A DNA stretch of 50,740 nt from Stenotrophomonas maltophilia (GTDB taxonomy: Bacteria > Pseudomonadota > Gammaproteobacteria > Xanthomonadales > Xanthomonadaceae), in NCBI RefSeq assembly GCF_013464915.1, contig NZ_RAVT01000037.1:17442-68181 (forward strand), given 5' to 3'. Of this stretch, positions 19,079-27,262 are shown one piece after another (position 1 is the stretch's first letter; every line of letters begins with the position of its first letter). The position numbers and the translations under genes are program-made. The notes below the pieces were generated by a model, which saw only the letters and a list, made by a program, of their open reading frames with translations, was not told the DNA's origin and made no database searches.

Positions 19079-20207
19079 AACGCCCATCACGGGCGCGCAG
19101 CGCCAATCCGGTTTCACGCCATTCGACAGGCAGCTCCAGGGCGGTGTGGGGCGTGGGGTATCGATGGACGGCATCGAACTCCCAGCGTTCCTCATAGGCT
19201 TCGCATTGGAGTATGCCGTCATCGTCAACGTCGATCACATTGATCCAGGCCACGCTCCGGGCCTTGCCGAAGCCGCCCATCGCATGACGGGCAAAGGCCT
19301 GCCAGCGCCCCTGCCAGCAGGCAAGCCACAGGCCCTCGATGGGTCGCAGGTTTTCATCAAGCACACTGCCGGCCACCACCAGGCAGCGTCCCGACGGACT
19401 CGCGATCACCGTCTCCAGATCACAGACGTGGCGACCACTGGCGGCCTCGTCAAGGTAAAGGGAATACGGGCAGATGCACGCGAACAGGGCCGGATGCGCG
19501 GTCACGCGCAGATCATCGGGAAGCAGCGGGACCGCGCGCAGGACCCGGGCATCAGGCAGGACGTGCCTCAGCTCCCGCGGCACTCCGGCGGCCAGCGCCG
19601 GATGTCCCGGCTCCAGCCACAGACCTCGGCAGGCATGCAGCTGGGTCACGCTGCCGGACTGGCGGCGCAGCCACGACTCCGCCCCGGCGTCCCCATCGCA
19701 CTGCCGGCGCTCGCTCAGCTGCTGCCGGAACAGGCCGGGAGCAGCCGCAAGCACGTGCACCGCCTTGCGACGCTCGTCGTAGACGAACACCGCTTCGTGT
19801 CGATCCACATACCCGCTGGCCAGGCGCAGCGCGCCTCCCGGCAGGTCCTGCCATTCACCGCTGGCATCACGGCTGCCGCCGGTGGATACGCCTTCGACGA
19901 TGGCGCCATCGCGCAGCATCTGCGTGCTGTACGCCGGCCCGCCCATGCCCAGCTCGCCCCAATCCAACAGCACATCATGTGCGGGCGGCCGCTCGGCAAA
20001 GGGCTTCATCGATCGCGAGCGCAGGCGTGAACCGCCCACGGCATCGCCGACCAGATCGATTCGCTGCAGCACGCCCCCCACCGCAAGGCACACGCCAAGG
20101 CCGACCACCACGCCCAAAGGTGACCACCAGGCCACGCAGACGGCGACCAGGGCCAGGAACGGCAACCACTGGGTGTAGCGCCGGACGGCGCTTCGATCAA
20201 CCGACAT
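19020..20207 (-). CDS. Unknown membrane-anchored protein
   Basis: Not recognised. The 395-aa product has two hydrophobic N-terminal segments (WLPFLALVAVCVAWW and GVVVGLGVCLAVGGVL). A long soluble part follows that is rich in Trp, Asp and Arg and has no familiar motif. Repeated stretches such as LLDWGELGMGGPAYS, LPGGALRLASGYVDRHEAVFVYD and WINVIDVDDDGILQCEAYEE suggest a beta-rich fold. The start at 20207 gives a short cytoplasmic tail before the first helix; an ATG at 20249 is an alternative. It lies 74 nt downstream of the DUF805 gene on the same strand, and its end overlaps the thioesterase gene. Confidence 0.65.
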   Translation of the reverse strand: MSVDRSAVRRYTQWLPFLALVAVCVAWWSPLGVVVGLGVCLAVGGVLQRIDLVGDAVGGSRLRSRSMKPFAERPPAHDVLLDWGELGMGGPAYSTQMLRDGAIVEGVSTGGSRDASGEWQDLPGGALRLASGYVDRHEAVFVYDERRKAVHVLAAAPGLFRQQLSERRQCDGDAGAESWLRRQSGSVTQLHACRGLWLEPGHPALAAGVPRELRHVLPDARVLRAVPLLPDDLRVTAHPALFACICPYSLYLDEAASGRHVCDLETVIASPSGRCLVVAGSVLDENLRPIEGLWLACWQGRWQAFARHAMGGFGKARSVAWINVIDVDDDGILQCEAYEERWEFDAVHRYPTPHTALELPVEWRETGLALRARDGRFRLRLPSRSFPAATAHTPR

Positions 20208-20281
20208 GCGGATGAGAGGCGCGCAGCTGCGAGCCGTCCACGTTTGCATGGCCGCTCTGATCGATTGCGGCCGATGCGGGT

Positions 20282-20686
20282 TCAGGCATCCTGCATTCCG
20301 GGAACTGCGCCGAATCGATTCTCTTCCTCGCTCCCGGGAAGCAGCATGACCGGAAACAGGACGAACACCCCCAGCGGAATGAACGCGATCACGGTGTACC
20401 AGCCTGACTCGTCGATATCGTGCAATCGCCGCACGGTCAGGGCCAGCATCGGAGGCAGGAAGACGATGACCGCGCAGACGGTCATGACCCATCCCAGCTT
20501 CCACAGGATCTCGGACGTTTCCCAATCGAACGACAGGTAGCCGACCAGCCAGTAACCGCGATCCATCACGCTGTAGCTCACCGCTATCACGAACCCGGCA
20601 AGCAGCGAATACGACCAGAACTCCCTCCGGTCGGATCGTCCGGAAAAATCAAAGCATCGCCTGATGGGCACAAGTGCAGCGATCAT
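20282..20686 (-). CDS. DUF805 family membrane protein
   Basis: Small inner-membrane protein of 134 aa with four predicted helices. The family signature is clear: an N-terminal aromatic FDFSGRSDRREFWSYSLLAG and RRLHDIDESGWYTVIAFIPL near the third helix. The biochemical role of DUF805 proteins is not established; they often accompany mobile or prophage-like regions and stress loci. It is followed on the same strand by the unknown gene at 19020-20207, possibly as an operon. It sits next to the left boundary of the tRNA-Gly island. Confidence 0.85.
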   Translation of the reverse strand: MIAALVPIRRCFDFSGRSDRREFWSYSLLAGFVIAVSYSVMDRGYWLVGYLSFDWETSEILWKLGWVMTVCAVIVFLPPMLALTVRRLHDIDESGWYTVIAFIPLGVFVLFPVMLLPGSEEENRFGAVPGMQDA

Positions 20687-21204
20687 TCACGCTCCGGGCA
20701 ACGGATGATGGGCGTCAACAGCTAACGATCTTTTAGCATTCCGAAGCCAAGCATCAACTGAACCCTGAAGCCTGTCCAAGCCCGGGAGGCCACAGCAGCT
20801 GCAGCGGCAGCAGGGGAATTCCTGTCCTGCAGGCTCCGCGCCAGGGTGTATTCGGACACGGCCGATCCGGCCAAGGGATATCTGCGAAGCGAACGCCCAG
20901 CCCAGGCATTCACCGGCCATCTCGACCGGGATCCATGCGCGGAGAAGCAGGGATTTGGATATCGCGGAGCGTCTGCCTGATGCAGACCGCTGGAAACATG
21001 GAGCGGGTGATGGGAATTGGACATTCAGGCTTTGCCAGCGGAACGGATCGGCGGGCGGCGAAATCGTTTCGTCGGCGAGGATGCGTCTCCCCAGGAACCA
21101 ATGCCCCTTGGATCGTTCAGGCAAGAATGTCCGTACATCCAAACGTCATTTAACAAGTTGAATGGGCTTGGCTAAAAAGGAGCACCACTCAACATAGGGA
21201 TAGG
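20687..21204. other. Gene-free stretch at the left island boundary
   Basis: These 518 nt have no convincing gene. The middle carries a degenerate copy of the tRNA-Gly 3' end and its downstream flank (20891-21021, annotated separately). Only short, unsupported frames lie on either side. The stretch is visibly richer in A+T than the core genome to its left. Confidence 0.6.
20891..21021. repeat. Degenerate left att-like repeat (tRNA-Gly 3' end plus flank)
   Basis: Positions 20999-21021 (TGGAGCGGGTGATGGGAATTGGA) match the 3' end of the tRNA-Gly gene at 28470-28492 with three mismatches, including the encoded CCA. The preceding 108 nt also align to the sequence downstream of the tRNA (28321-28469), with an identical 15-mer GGATATCGCGGAGCG (20957-20971 and 28426-28440) and a gap of about 40 nt. 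The repeat is direct and brackets the peptide-export cluster. Confidence 0.8.
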
Positions 21205-22005
21205 ATGTCAAGGATGTCTCAGAACGCCCAACTGGTTTTCGGGTTGATTGCGATCGTCTTACTCCTGGTCTCCCCGCGTGCGGAAGCAGGTCTGGTCTGT
21301 GGACAAGGCACTGTAATGGGGAAGCGCCAACAGGTTTGCTATTCGGATGGCTGGGATGATCCGGGCGGCGGACCGGTCGGGAGCGGCCCCAGGGGCGCTG
21401 GGCCGGTGGGTGGCGGGAACAATGGAGCAGACCAGTATTGCCCGATTCTATTGCGGTCGAAGCCAAGCGGCTGTGCCTCGGAGGGCGCCATCCAAGGGGC
21501 TGACTATGCCTCTGACAAGTTCATGATCGGCTCCGGGCTCGCGACGGCGCTGTCGAACCTGTCAAACTCGAACATCACATCTCAGTCCCGGGGAGCGATC
21601 CAAGCCTCGCTTGGACAGCACACCGTTGATCTCTCCGACATCAGAAGGCCGTTGAACGAGGTGAACAGGACACTGATCGATGGACTGGTGCAGGCATGCG
21701 AGCTTCAACGCCAGCACGACGCGGCAAACCCGCCGTTCTCGCCTCACCCAGGCGGAGTGTCGCCTGGACTCAGGGCCTGCCTCGCAACGGTTGCGAGAGT
21801 CAACGGTGAGGCAGACTCAAACTTCGGAAGCTTCTTCCAGACCTGGCTCCACAGCAAAGGAATTGTCCTGTCTGACCTCGGAATACCGCAGACCATCGTC
21901 AACTGGTTTGCTCCCGAGAATTCGCTGAATGTGAAGTTCGAAAAGGCAAGTGAGCAGAAGCAATGCAATCTTTGGTTCAAAGAGGTCCGCGAAAATGGCT
22001 GCTAA
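21205..22005 (+). CDS. Unknown exported protein of the island
   Basis: Not recognised. The 266 aa begin with a signal peptide (LVFGLIAIVLLLVSPRAEA), then a short Cys-containing segment (LVCGQGTVMGKRQQVCYSD). A glycine/proline-rich linker follows (residues about 50-75). The C-terminal domain of about 170 residues contains several cysteines (YCPILL, SGCASEG, QACELQ, RACLAT, QCNLWF, NGC). The paired cysteines suggest disulfides in the periplasm or outside the cell. The ATG at 21205 is used; a second ATG at 21214 is possible. Lower GC and less biased codons than the core genes suggest acquisition. It overlaps the following lipoprotein gene by 11 nt. Confidence 0.75.
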   Translation: MSRMSQNAQLVFGLIAIVLLLVSPRAEAGLVCGQGTVMGKRQQVCYSDGWDDPGGGPVGSGPRGAGPVGGGNNGADQYCPILLRSKPSGCASEGAIQGADYASDKFMIGSGLATALSNLSNSNITSQSRGAIQASLGQHTVDLSDIRRPLNEVNRTLIDGLVQACELQRQHDAANPPFSPHPGGVSPGLRACLATVARVNGEADSNFGSFFQTWLHSKGIVLSDLGIPQTIVNWFAPENSLNVKFEKASEQKQCNLWFKEVRENGC

Positions 22006-22720
22006 GGCGCGATTGATGATGTCAGGTGCCCTCCTCTTGGCCGCTACCGCAATGCTCTCGGGTTGCGGCAGGAGTGATGAGGCCAGGGACATCCATTCCA
22101 CCCAGGATCAGGCCACCGACACCAGCAGTGGTGCCAGGGAGCCCGGCGCTGTTGTGATTTCGGCTGCAGATTCGAACTCACTGGGCGGCTTGCCTGCAAC
22201 CGCTCTGCAGCAGTACTACGCTTGCAAGGCGGATTCGGGCTCTTGCAGCAAGGATCCGCTGGTGGCCGCTAGCCCTGAGGAAGCACAGTGGCTCCTCGCT
22301 CGTGGCTACCCGACTCCGGATCAGATCGCAAATTCGAACTCCTACAGCGCGGACACACTGAAGCTTGCCGCCGAAAAATCTGGTGCGTTGGTTGACAAGA
22401 GCTTGTATGGCCATGCCTTGTTACGCGAGGGGCGCTACAGGGAAGCGGTAGGCTCCATGGTTGACAGCTTCATTCAAGGCGGAAACATCTACGGCCTGTA
22501 TCTTGCGTCGAACGCATACATGCACTCCGGGGAACTGCTGAACCCTCCTCTCGCGCTGGCATACCTGCGGCTTGCCTATCTTGCTGGTGATTCAAAGGCC
22601 GGCATAGCGCTTGAAATGGAGGCACCTCAGCTTTCTGCGCCGGAGCGCGCCAGCATCGACAGAAGGGCTGCGGAGCTGAGAAATCAGCTGTCGCCTGCCG
22701 GGAGCTGGCCGCGACCGTAG
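21995..22720 (+). CDS. Unknown lipoprotein of the island
   Basis: A 241-aa predicted lipoprotein. The N-terminus MAAKARLMMSGALLLAATAM ends in the lipobox LSGC, so acylation and anchoring at Cys are likely. The residues after the Cys (GRSDEA) do not include the Asp+2 inner-membrane retention signal. The C-terminal half (YGHALLREGRYREAVGSM ... LALAYLRLAYLAGDSKAG) has the alternating helix pattern of TPR or Sel1-like repeats. The frame is open upstream, but AGAGG before ATG 21995 and the lipobox fix the start. It is translationally coupled to the exported protein before it and converges with the adaptor gene of the peptide exporter. Confidence 0.75.
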   Translation: MAAKARLMMSGALLLAATAMLSGCGRSDEARDIHSTQDQATDTSSGAREPGAVVISAADSNSLGGLPATALQQYYACKADSGSCSKDPLVAASPEEAQWLLARGYPTPDQIANSNSYSADTLKLAAEKSGALVDKSLYGHALLREGRYREAVGSMVDSFIQGGNIYGLYLASNAYMHSGELLNPPLALAYLRLAYLAGDSKAGIALEMEAPQLSAPERASIDRRAAELRNQLSPAGSWPRP

Positions 22721-22744
22721 ACGTGCAGCTGCACTGAAGAGATG

Positions 22745-22780
22745 AGTGTGGGCCAAGCGCTGCCAGGCTTGGCTCACACT
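22745..22780. terminator. Hairpin between convergent island operons
   Basis: A 14-bp stem with one mismatch (AGTGTGGGCCAAGC / GCTTGGCTCACACT) between the lipoprotein gene and the end of the adaptor gene. There is no U-tract, so termination is plausible from position only. Confidence 0.45.
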
Positions 22781-22896
22781 GCGACATCAGGATCCAGGCC
22801 TGGGCTTAGGACGGTTCCCATCGGACAGCCCTTATCCGCCGCCCTTCCAGCGACAACTGAGTTTGATCTTCAGAACGGCATCGCCAGCAAGTGCTA

Positions 22897-24141
22897 CTAG
22901 CCTCCCAGCTTCCCGGTCACTGAATAGAGGGGCTCCAACAGCCATTCGTAGAGCTTGCGACGCTCCCCCATGATATCGGCTTCGAGCTGCATGCCTGGAC
23001 GGAGCGGCTCCATCGTTCCATATGCCAGAACCCCTTGCTGATCCAGGGAAACAAGGACTCGATACAGGGACTGCTTTGCATCACCGTCCTTCTGGGATCC
23101 CGCCAACGCGCTGCGAGAGATACGGATGACCGTTCCCTCGTGGGCTCCAAACTTCTGGTAAGGATAGGCTTGGTAGCGCAGGAGAACCCGGTCGCCTGAT
23201 TTGACGAAACCGACGGCCGAACTGGGCACCAGCAACTGTGCTCGAAGCTCGGAGCCTTGGGGAAGCAGGCTGAGAATGGGCTGCCCCGGCTGCACTGCCT
23301 GGCCGGCCTCAACGAGTCGATTTGCCACCAATCCAGTTACCGGCGCACGAAGGAGCAGCTCTCCGTCGGCCTCCATTCGAACGGTCTCCTGACTCAGCGC
23401 AGCCAGATCACGTTCAGAAGCTGCCTTGGCGGAGCGCCGTTGATGGGGAATTTCTGCCAGCCTCTGCTCCAGTTCGGCCAGGTTCCGCCGGATCGAGGTC
23501 GCTTGGCGTTGCAGAGCTTGTTGCGCGTTGACCGTCTCGAGCATCGACTGCTCTTGCTGGTTGATCTGAACCAGGCTGACGTAGCGCTCATCCTCGACAC
23601 TCCGGTATCGGGCAAGCGTCTCACGACCAATTCTCACCTGCTCGCCGCGGGTTCTGATCTCTGCCTCGATCTGCGAAAGCTCGCGCAGCATCGCAGAGCG
23701 CTGTGCCTTCGCACCCTCCTGCTGTGCTGCGAGCTGCCTGTCCTGGAATTCGCTCATCGCCTCCACGCTGGTCATGCGGGAGCGCTGTGCCTCAAGCACC
23801 GTTGATACGGCATCCTGTCCGGAGGAGGTGACCCGAGGCACATTGATCGTTAGCAGCCCATCCTGGCGCTGGACGTGATCCCCTTCCTCAACATCCAGTC
23901 TCGCAACCACGCCTGCCGACGGAGCGACCACGGTGGAAAGCCCGAGATCGGGCACAAGCTCGCCCATAACCCTTGATCTGCGCGAGTACTCGCCCAGGCA
24001 AAGAAAGCCGCTGACGGCTGAGGCAGCGATGGCGGCGAACGCCGCCAGAAGCCAGAAACGGAGCGGTTGCGCCAGGGATACGCCACCGAGCCAGCTCCGG
24101 CGCTGGGCATCGATGGCTTCCTTGCGGAAGAAGCCACTCAT
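22897..24141 (-). CDS. HlyD-family adaptor of the peptide exporter
   Basis: Periplasmic adaptor of 414 aa that would link the ABC exporter to a TolC-type outer-membrane channel. A cytoplasmic tail (MSGFFRKEAIDAQRRSW) precedes one helix (FWLLAAFAAIAASAVSGFL, about 30-50). The N-terminal barrel strand VVAPSAGVVARLDVEEGDHV is followed by a long coiled coil (about 115-255) and the second lipoyl half (LLLRAPVTGLVANRLVEAGQAVQPGQPIL). The C-terminal barrel includes YGTMEPLRPGMQLEADI. This is the arrangement of CvaA/RaxA-type adaptors for colicin V-like peptides. Its ATG overlaps the ABC gene stop by 4 nt. No outer-membrane partner is encoded nearby, so a chromosomal TolC is presumably used. Confidence 0.92.
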   Translation of the reverse strand: MSGFFRKEAIDAQRRSWLGGVSLAQPLRFWLLAAFAAIAASAVSGFLCLGEYSRRSRVMGELVPDLGLSTVVAPSAGVVARLDVEEGDHVQRQDGLLTINVPRVTSSGQDAVSTVLEAQRSRMTSVEAMSEFQDRQLAAQQEGAKAQRSAMLRELSQIEAEIRTRGEQVRIGRETLARYRSVEDERYVSLVQINQQEQSMLETVNAQQALQRQATSIRRNLAELEQRLAEIPHQRRSAKAASERDLAALSQETVRMEADGELLLRAPVTGLVANRLVEAGQAVQPGQPILSLLPQGSELRAQLLVPSSAVGFVKSGDRVLLRYQAYPYQKFGAHEGTVIRISRSALAGSQKDGDAKQSLYRVLVSLDQQGVLAYGTMEPLRPGMQLEADIMGERRKLYEWLLEPLYSVTGKLGG

Positions 24142-26387
24142 GCAGGGACCTCTTCGACGCCGTCCCGATCCGCTTTCACGGAGCTTGACACGTCCTGCAT
24201 CAACACCTGTGCCACTGCTCCCGCATGCATGACCAGCACCCGGTCAGCGCTGGCGATGGTTTCTGGACGATGGGCGATGATCACCCGGGTCAGCTCAAGC
24301 TGTCGGACGGCTTCATTCACCAGCCTCTCCCGCTCAACATCCAGATGGCTGGTTGCCTCGTCCAGGAAGAGCAACTGCGGCTTGCGATACAGTGCGCGAG
24401 CGAGGATCACCCGCTGCTTCTGCCCTCCGGAAAGCGTCGTACCCATGTCGCCGATCAAGCTGTTGTAGCCCATCGGCATCGCTGCGATGTCATCATGCAC
24501 AGCCGCCACCTGTGCGACCTCACGCACTCTGGCTTCATCATGATGATCGTCCTCGAAGGCAATGTTGTCGCTGACACTTCCGGCGAAGAGCTGGTCATCC
24601 TGCATCACCGCTCCGATCATGCGACGGTAGTCACCCACGCCGATCCTTGACAACGGTACGCCACCAATGCGGATCTGGCCCTCGGTCGGATGTAGCAGAC
24701 CCAGAAGTATCTTGATCAGCGTGGACTTCCCACAGCCTGAAGGGCCAATGATGGCTACCGACTCCCCGGCGTCCACCACAAAGCTGCAGTCCTTCAGCAC
24801 CCAGGGCTCACCGGGGGCGTAGCGGAAACCGAGCCCCTCAACCTCAATGCGAAGTCCATCCGGAAGCATGTTGCCCGCGCTGAAAGAGTGGTCCTCCGGC
24901 TCGGTGAGAACAATGTCGGAGAGCCGCTCGCCATGCAGGCGCAGCATGCGAAACTCCACCCACTTGTCGATCAACGCTCCCACCCGCTGTGAGAACTGAT
25001 CCTTGTAGGCGAGGTAGGCAATCAGCATGCCCACGGAGAACACATTACTCATCGCCAGCAGCGCGCCGAGCCAGATCACCGCGATACGTTCCATGCCAAA
25101 CAGCAACTGATTGGCACCACCGAAGTTCAGCCCGAACTTTGCCAACCAGACGTCATGGTTGACCGTCTCGTTCATGAGATTGAAGTAACTGGCTTGTCGA
25201 GCCGTTTCCCGACCAGCCACCTTCACCGACTGAACTCCGCGAATGGACTCGAGGAGATGGCTCTCCTGCCGAGCCGCGGCAATCAACTGCTTCTCCGTGC
25301 CTCGCCGGAGGGGCGCAAAGGCACAGGCACGCGCGATTGCATACAGAGCAACCGCAAGCAGCGTGACCAGCGCAAGCTTCCAGCTGTAGAGCAGCATCAT
25401 TCCCAGCGTCACCGCCGCCATGAGTCCATCAATGAGCGCCTCTACGAAGCTGGTCGTCAACGTTTTCTGGATGGCTTGAACGCTTCCCATCCGTGAAGTG
25501 ACATCGCCCAGATGGCGCTTCTCGAAGAAGTCCAGGGGCAAACGCTGCAGGTGTTGAAAGACGTTGCCGGTCCATTGCAGGTTGAGCCTGCTTGACAGAT
25601 AGATGACCGCTCGGCCTCGGATCTGCCCGATACAGACCTGCAGCAGCAGTGCCAGCGCGAATCCAATGCCCAGCACGGTCAGCAGGTCTCTGTCGTAGGC
25701 GACGAGCACTTGATCGACGGTCCATTGCATGAAGAACGGCGCTATCAGGACGAATAACTGAAGAGCAATGGACAAGAACAGCAGCAGCCCCAAAGCCTGC
25801 CACAAGCCCTGGATCTTCCCGGTCAGCTGTGCAAGCGAGATGGCTGGCGGACGCGGGCTGACCCGGAACCCGGTGGTTGGATGCAACTCCAGTGCAATTC
25901 CGGTGAAATGACGCGAGACCTCCTCCAGAGAGAGCTTGCGCTTGCCAAAGGCTGGATCCAGAACAGTGACGCCACTGCGACCCACTTTACTGATTACGAC
26001 GAAATGGTTGAGATCCCAATGCGCGATGCACGGCAACTGAAGTTGGCTCAGATGCTCCAGGTCCAAGCGCAGGGGGCGGCAACGAAAACCGAGCGCCCCA
26101 CCAATTTCGATGATCTGAGCAAGCGTTGCCCCTTTGAGTGAAAGGGCGTAACGGCGGCGGAGTTCTCGGAGTCCGATGTTGTTCCCATGATATGACGCAA
26201 CCATGGCCAAGCAGGCAAGCCCGCATTCGGCGGCCTCCGACTGGATTATCGTATCAATAGCCTTACCTCTCCATGCGGCAGTACCGTTGCGAGCCCTTGG
26301 CAGGCGCCCCTTGGGATGCCCCCAAGCAAGCGATTCGTTGCGCTTGAAGCGAAAATTCCTGCAGAGCGGAAACGCGGGTTGATTCAA
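24138..26387 (-). CDS. C39-peptidase ABC exporter (CvaB/RaxB type)
   Basis: Bifunctional exporter that removes double-glycine leaders and pumps the peptide across the inner membrane. The 749 aa comprise an N-terminal C39 protease with Gln49 and Cys55 (QSEAAECGLACLAMV), His128 (HWDLNHFVV) and Asp144 (VLDPAFG), all catalytic residues intact. A six-helix transmembrane domain follows (about 195-460). The ATPase has Walker A GPSGCGKST (548-556), signature LSGGQ (652-656), Walker B LLFLDEATS and H-loop His706. The first possible start is a TTG at 26387. The best-spaced Shine-Dalgarno (GGAGAGG) instead precedes an ATT at 26258, leaving 706 aa, so the N-terminus is uncertain. The neighbouring precursor at 27263-27466 is its evident substrate. 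Confidence 0.93.
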   Translation of the reverse strand: MNQPAFPLCRNFRFKRNESLAWGHPKGRLPRARNGTAAWRGKAIDTIIQSEAAECGLACLAMVASYHGNNIGLRELRRRYALSLKGATLAQIIEIGGALGFRCRPLRLDLEHLSQLQLPCIAHWDLNHFVVISKVGRSGVTVLDPAFGKRKLSLEEVSRHFTGIALELHPTTGFRVSPRPPAISLAQLTGKIQGLWQALGLLLFLSIALQLFVLIAPFFMQWTVDQVLVAYDRDLLTVLGIGFALALLLQVCIGQIRGRAVIYLSSRLNLQWTGNVFQHLQRLPLDFFEKRHLGDVTSRMGSVQAIQKTLTTSFVEALIDGLMAAVTLGMMLLYSWKLALVTLLAVALYAIARACAFAPLRRGTEKQLIAAARQESHLLESIRGVQSVKVAGRETARQASYFNLMNETVNHDVWLAKFGLNFGGANQLLFGMERIAVIWLGALLAMSNVFSVGMLIAYLAYKDQFSQRVGALIDKWVEFRMLRLHGERLSDIVLTEPEDHSFSAGNMLPDGLRIEVEGLGFRYAPGEPWVLKDCSFVVDAGESVAIIGPSGCGKSTLIKILLGLLHPTEGQIRIGGVPLSRIGVGDYRRMIGAVMQDDQLFAGSVSDNIAFEDDHHDEARVREVAQVAAVHDDIAAMPMGYNSLIGDMGTTLSGGQKQRVILARALYRKPQLLFLDEATSHLDVERERLVNEAVRQLELTRVIIAHRPETIASADRVLVMHAGAVAQVLMQDVSSSVKADRDGVEEVPA

Positions 26388-26482
26388 TCCTCGCCAGCCA
26401 CGAATGCTGCGAGATCGGCAATCGAAATCGCTTACGGGAGAAGCCGTCCTGCATACCAGGCACCACAGGATCAGGCCTCAGC

Positions 26483-27130
26483 TCACGACTGAATTCCGTA
26501 GTCCCTGAGCGTTGGATAGAATATGACCCACTGCGTAATCGTAAGATTGATGGTGCCGTGCACTGTTGCCAGCTGGGTCGTGCTCAACCTGAATTGACAA
26601 GCCAATACGCAGAGAAGTATCGAAAACAGGAAGGATGAAACAAATGCACCGACGTGGACTGCAGCAAATGCAGCACTAACGATGATGGTGCCTAGAAAAC
26701 GCCCAAAGTAGTGCGATGTGCCATCAAAAAGCAGGTGCCGCACAACCTTCTCCTCAAAAAGAGGTGCGACGACGCAGCTGGTCACCAAGCCCAGGACATA
26801 GAACCTGGTGGGGATTTCGCCAAAAGGGATGAAGGTGGTTTCGGGTATTGCAGGGATGCCGATGGCAAGAATCCAGACTGCTCCCCCAACGGCCCCAACA
26901 GCCACCAGAGCGGCTCCAAGCCGAAACGTCCACTCTCTTCGGGACTCATTGGGAAGCAGCCAGACGCAAACAGCAAAGGCGACAATTTCGGTCATTGCCT
27001 TTGATCCGAAAACGTCAAAATGGCGCAGAACTCCCTGTGCCGCACCGACACCCACAATTGCAATTGCAGCTACGAATATCTTGTTTTCCGCTATGGGACG
27101 AGGCTTCCAGCGCGCGACCTTTGTAATCAA
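26483..27130 (-). CDS. CPBP (Abi/CaaX-like) intramembrane protease
   Basis: Polytopic membrane protein of 215 aa. All three CPBP motifs are intact: EEKVVR (126-131, EExxxR), FAAVH (155-159, FxxxH) and HGTIN (191-195, HxxxN), set in predicted helices. Members linked to bacteriocin genes act as self-immunity factors or process peptides. Its place between the double-glycine precursor and the exporter supports one of these roles, which is an inference. The start is a TTG at 27130, with GGGAG six nt upstream; no ATG is suitably placed. Codon use is distinctly less GC-rich than in the core genes. Confidence 0.88.
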   Translation of the reverse strand: MITKVARWKPRPIAENKIFVAAIAIVGVGAAQGVLRHFDVFGSKAMTEIVAFAVCVWLLPNESRREWTFRLGAALVAVGAVGGAVWILAIGIPAIPETTFIPFGEIPTRFYVLGLVTSCVVAPLFEEKVVRHLLFDGTSHYFGRFLGTIIVSAAFAAVHVGAFVSSFLFSILLCVLACQFRLSTTQLATVHGTINLTITQWVIFYPTLRDYGIQS

Positions 27131-27144
27131 AATGTTCTCCCAAG

Positions 27145-27172
27145 GGCCCAGGCCCGAACTCGGGCCTGGGCC
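27145..27172. terminator. Hairpin between peptide precursor and CPBP genes
   Basis: A 13-bp perfect inverted repeat GGCCCAGGCCCGA / TCGGGCCTGGGCC with a very short loop. There is no U-tract. It lies after the precursor stop codon on the minus strand and could protect a short, abundant precursor mRNA while allowing some read-through into the CPBP and exporter genes. Confidence 0.5.
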
Positions 27173-27262
27173 GATGCTTCCGCCTCTACATCATCATGAA
27201 CCGTGCATCAAAGGCTTGGCCTTGAGCCGACGCCACCGAGGCGGGCGATCAGACTGCCCGGA

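Noticed and set aside
26263-26448. 61-codon frame overlapping the 5' end of the exporter gene
   Set aside because: No ribosome-binding site, no leader or motif; it reads as an alternative frame of the uncertain exporter N-terminus.
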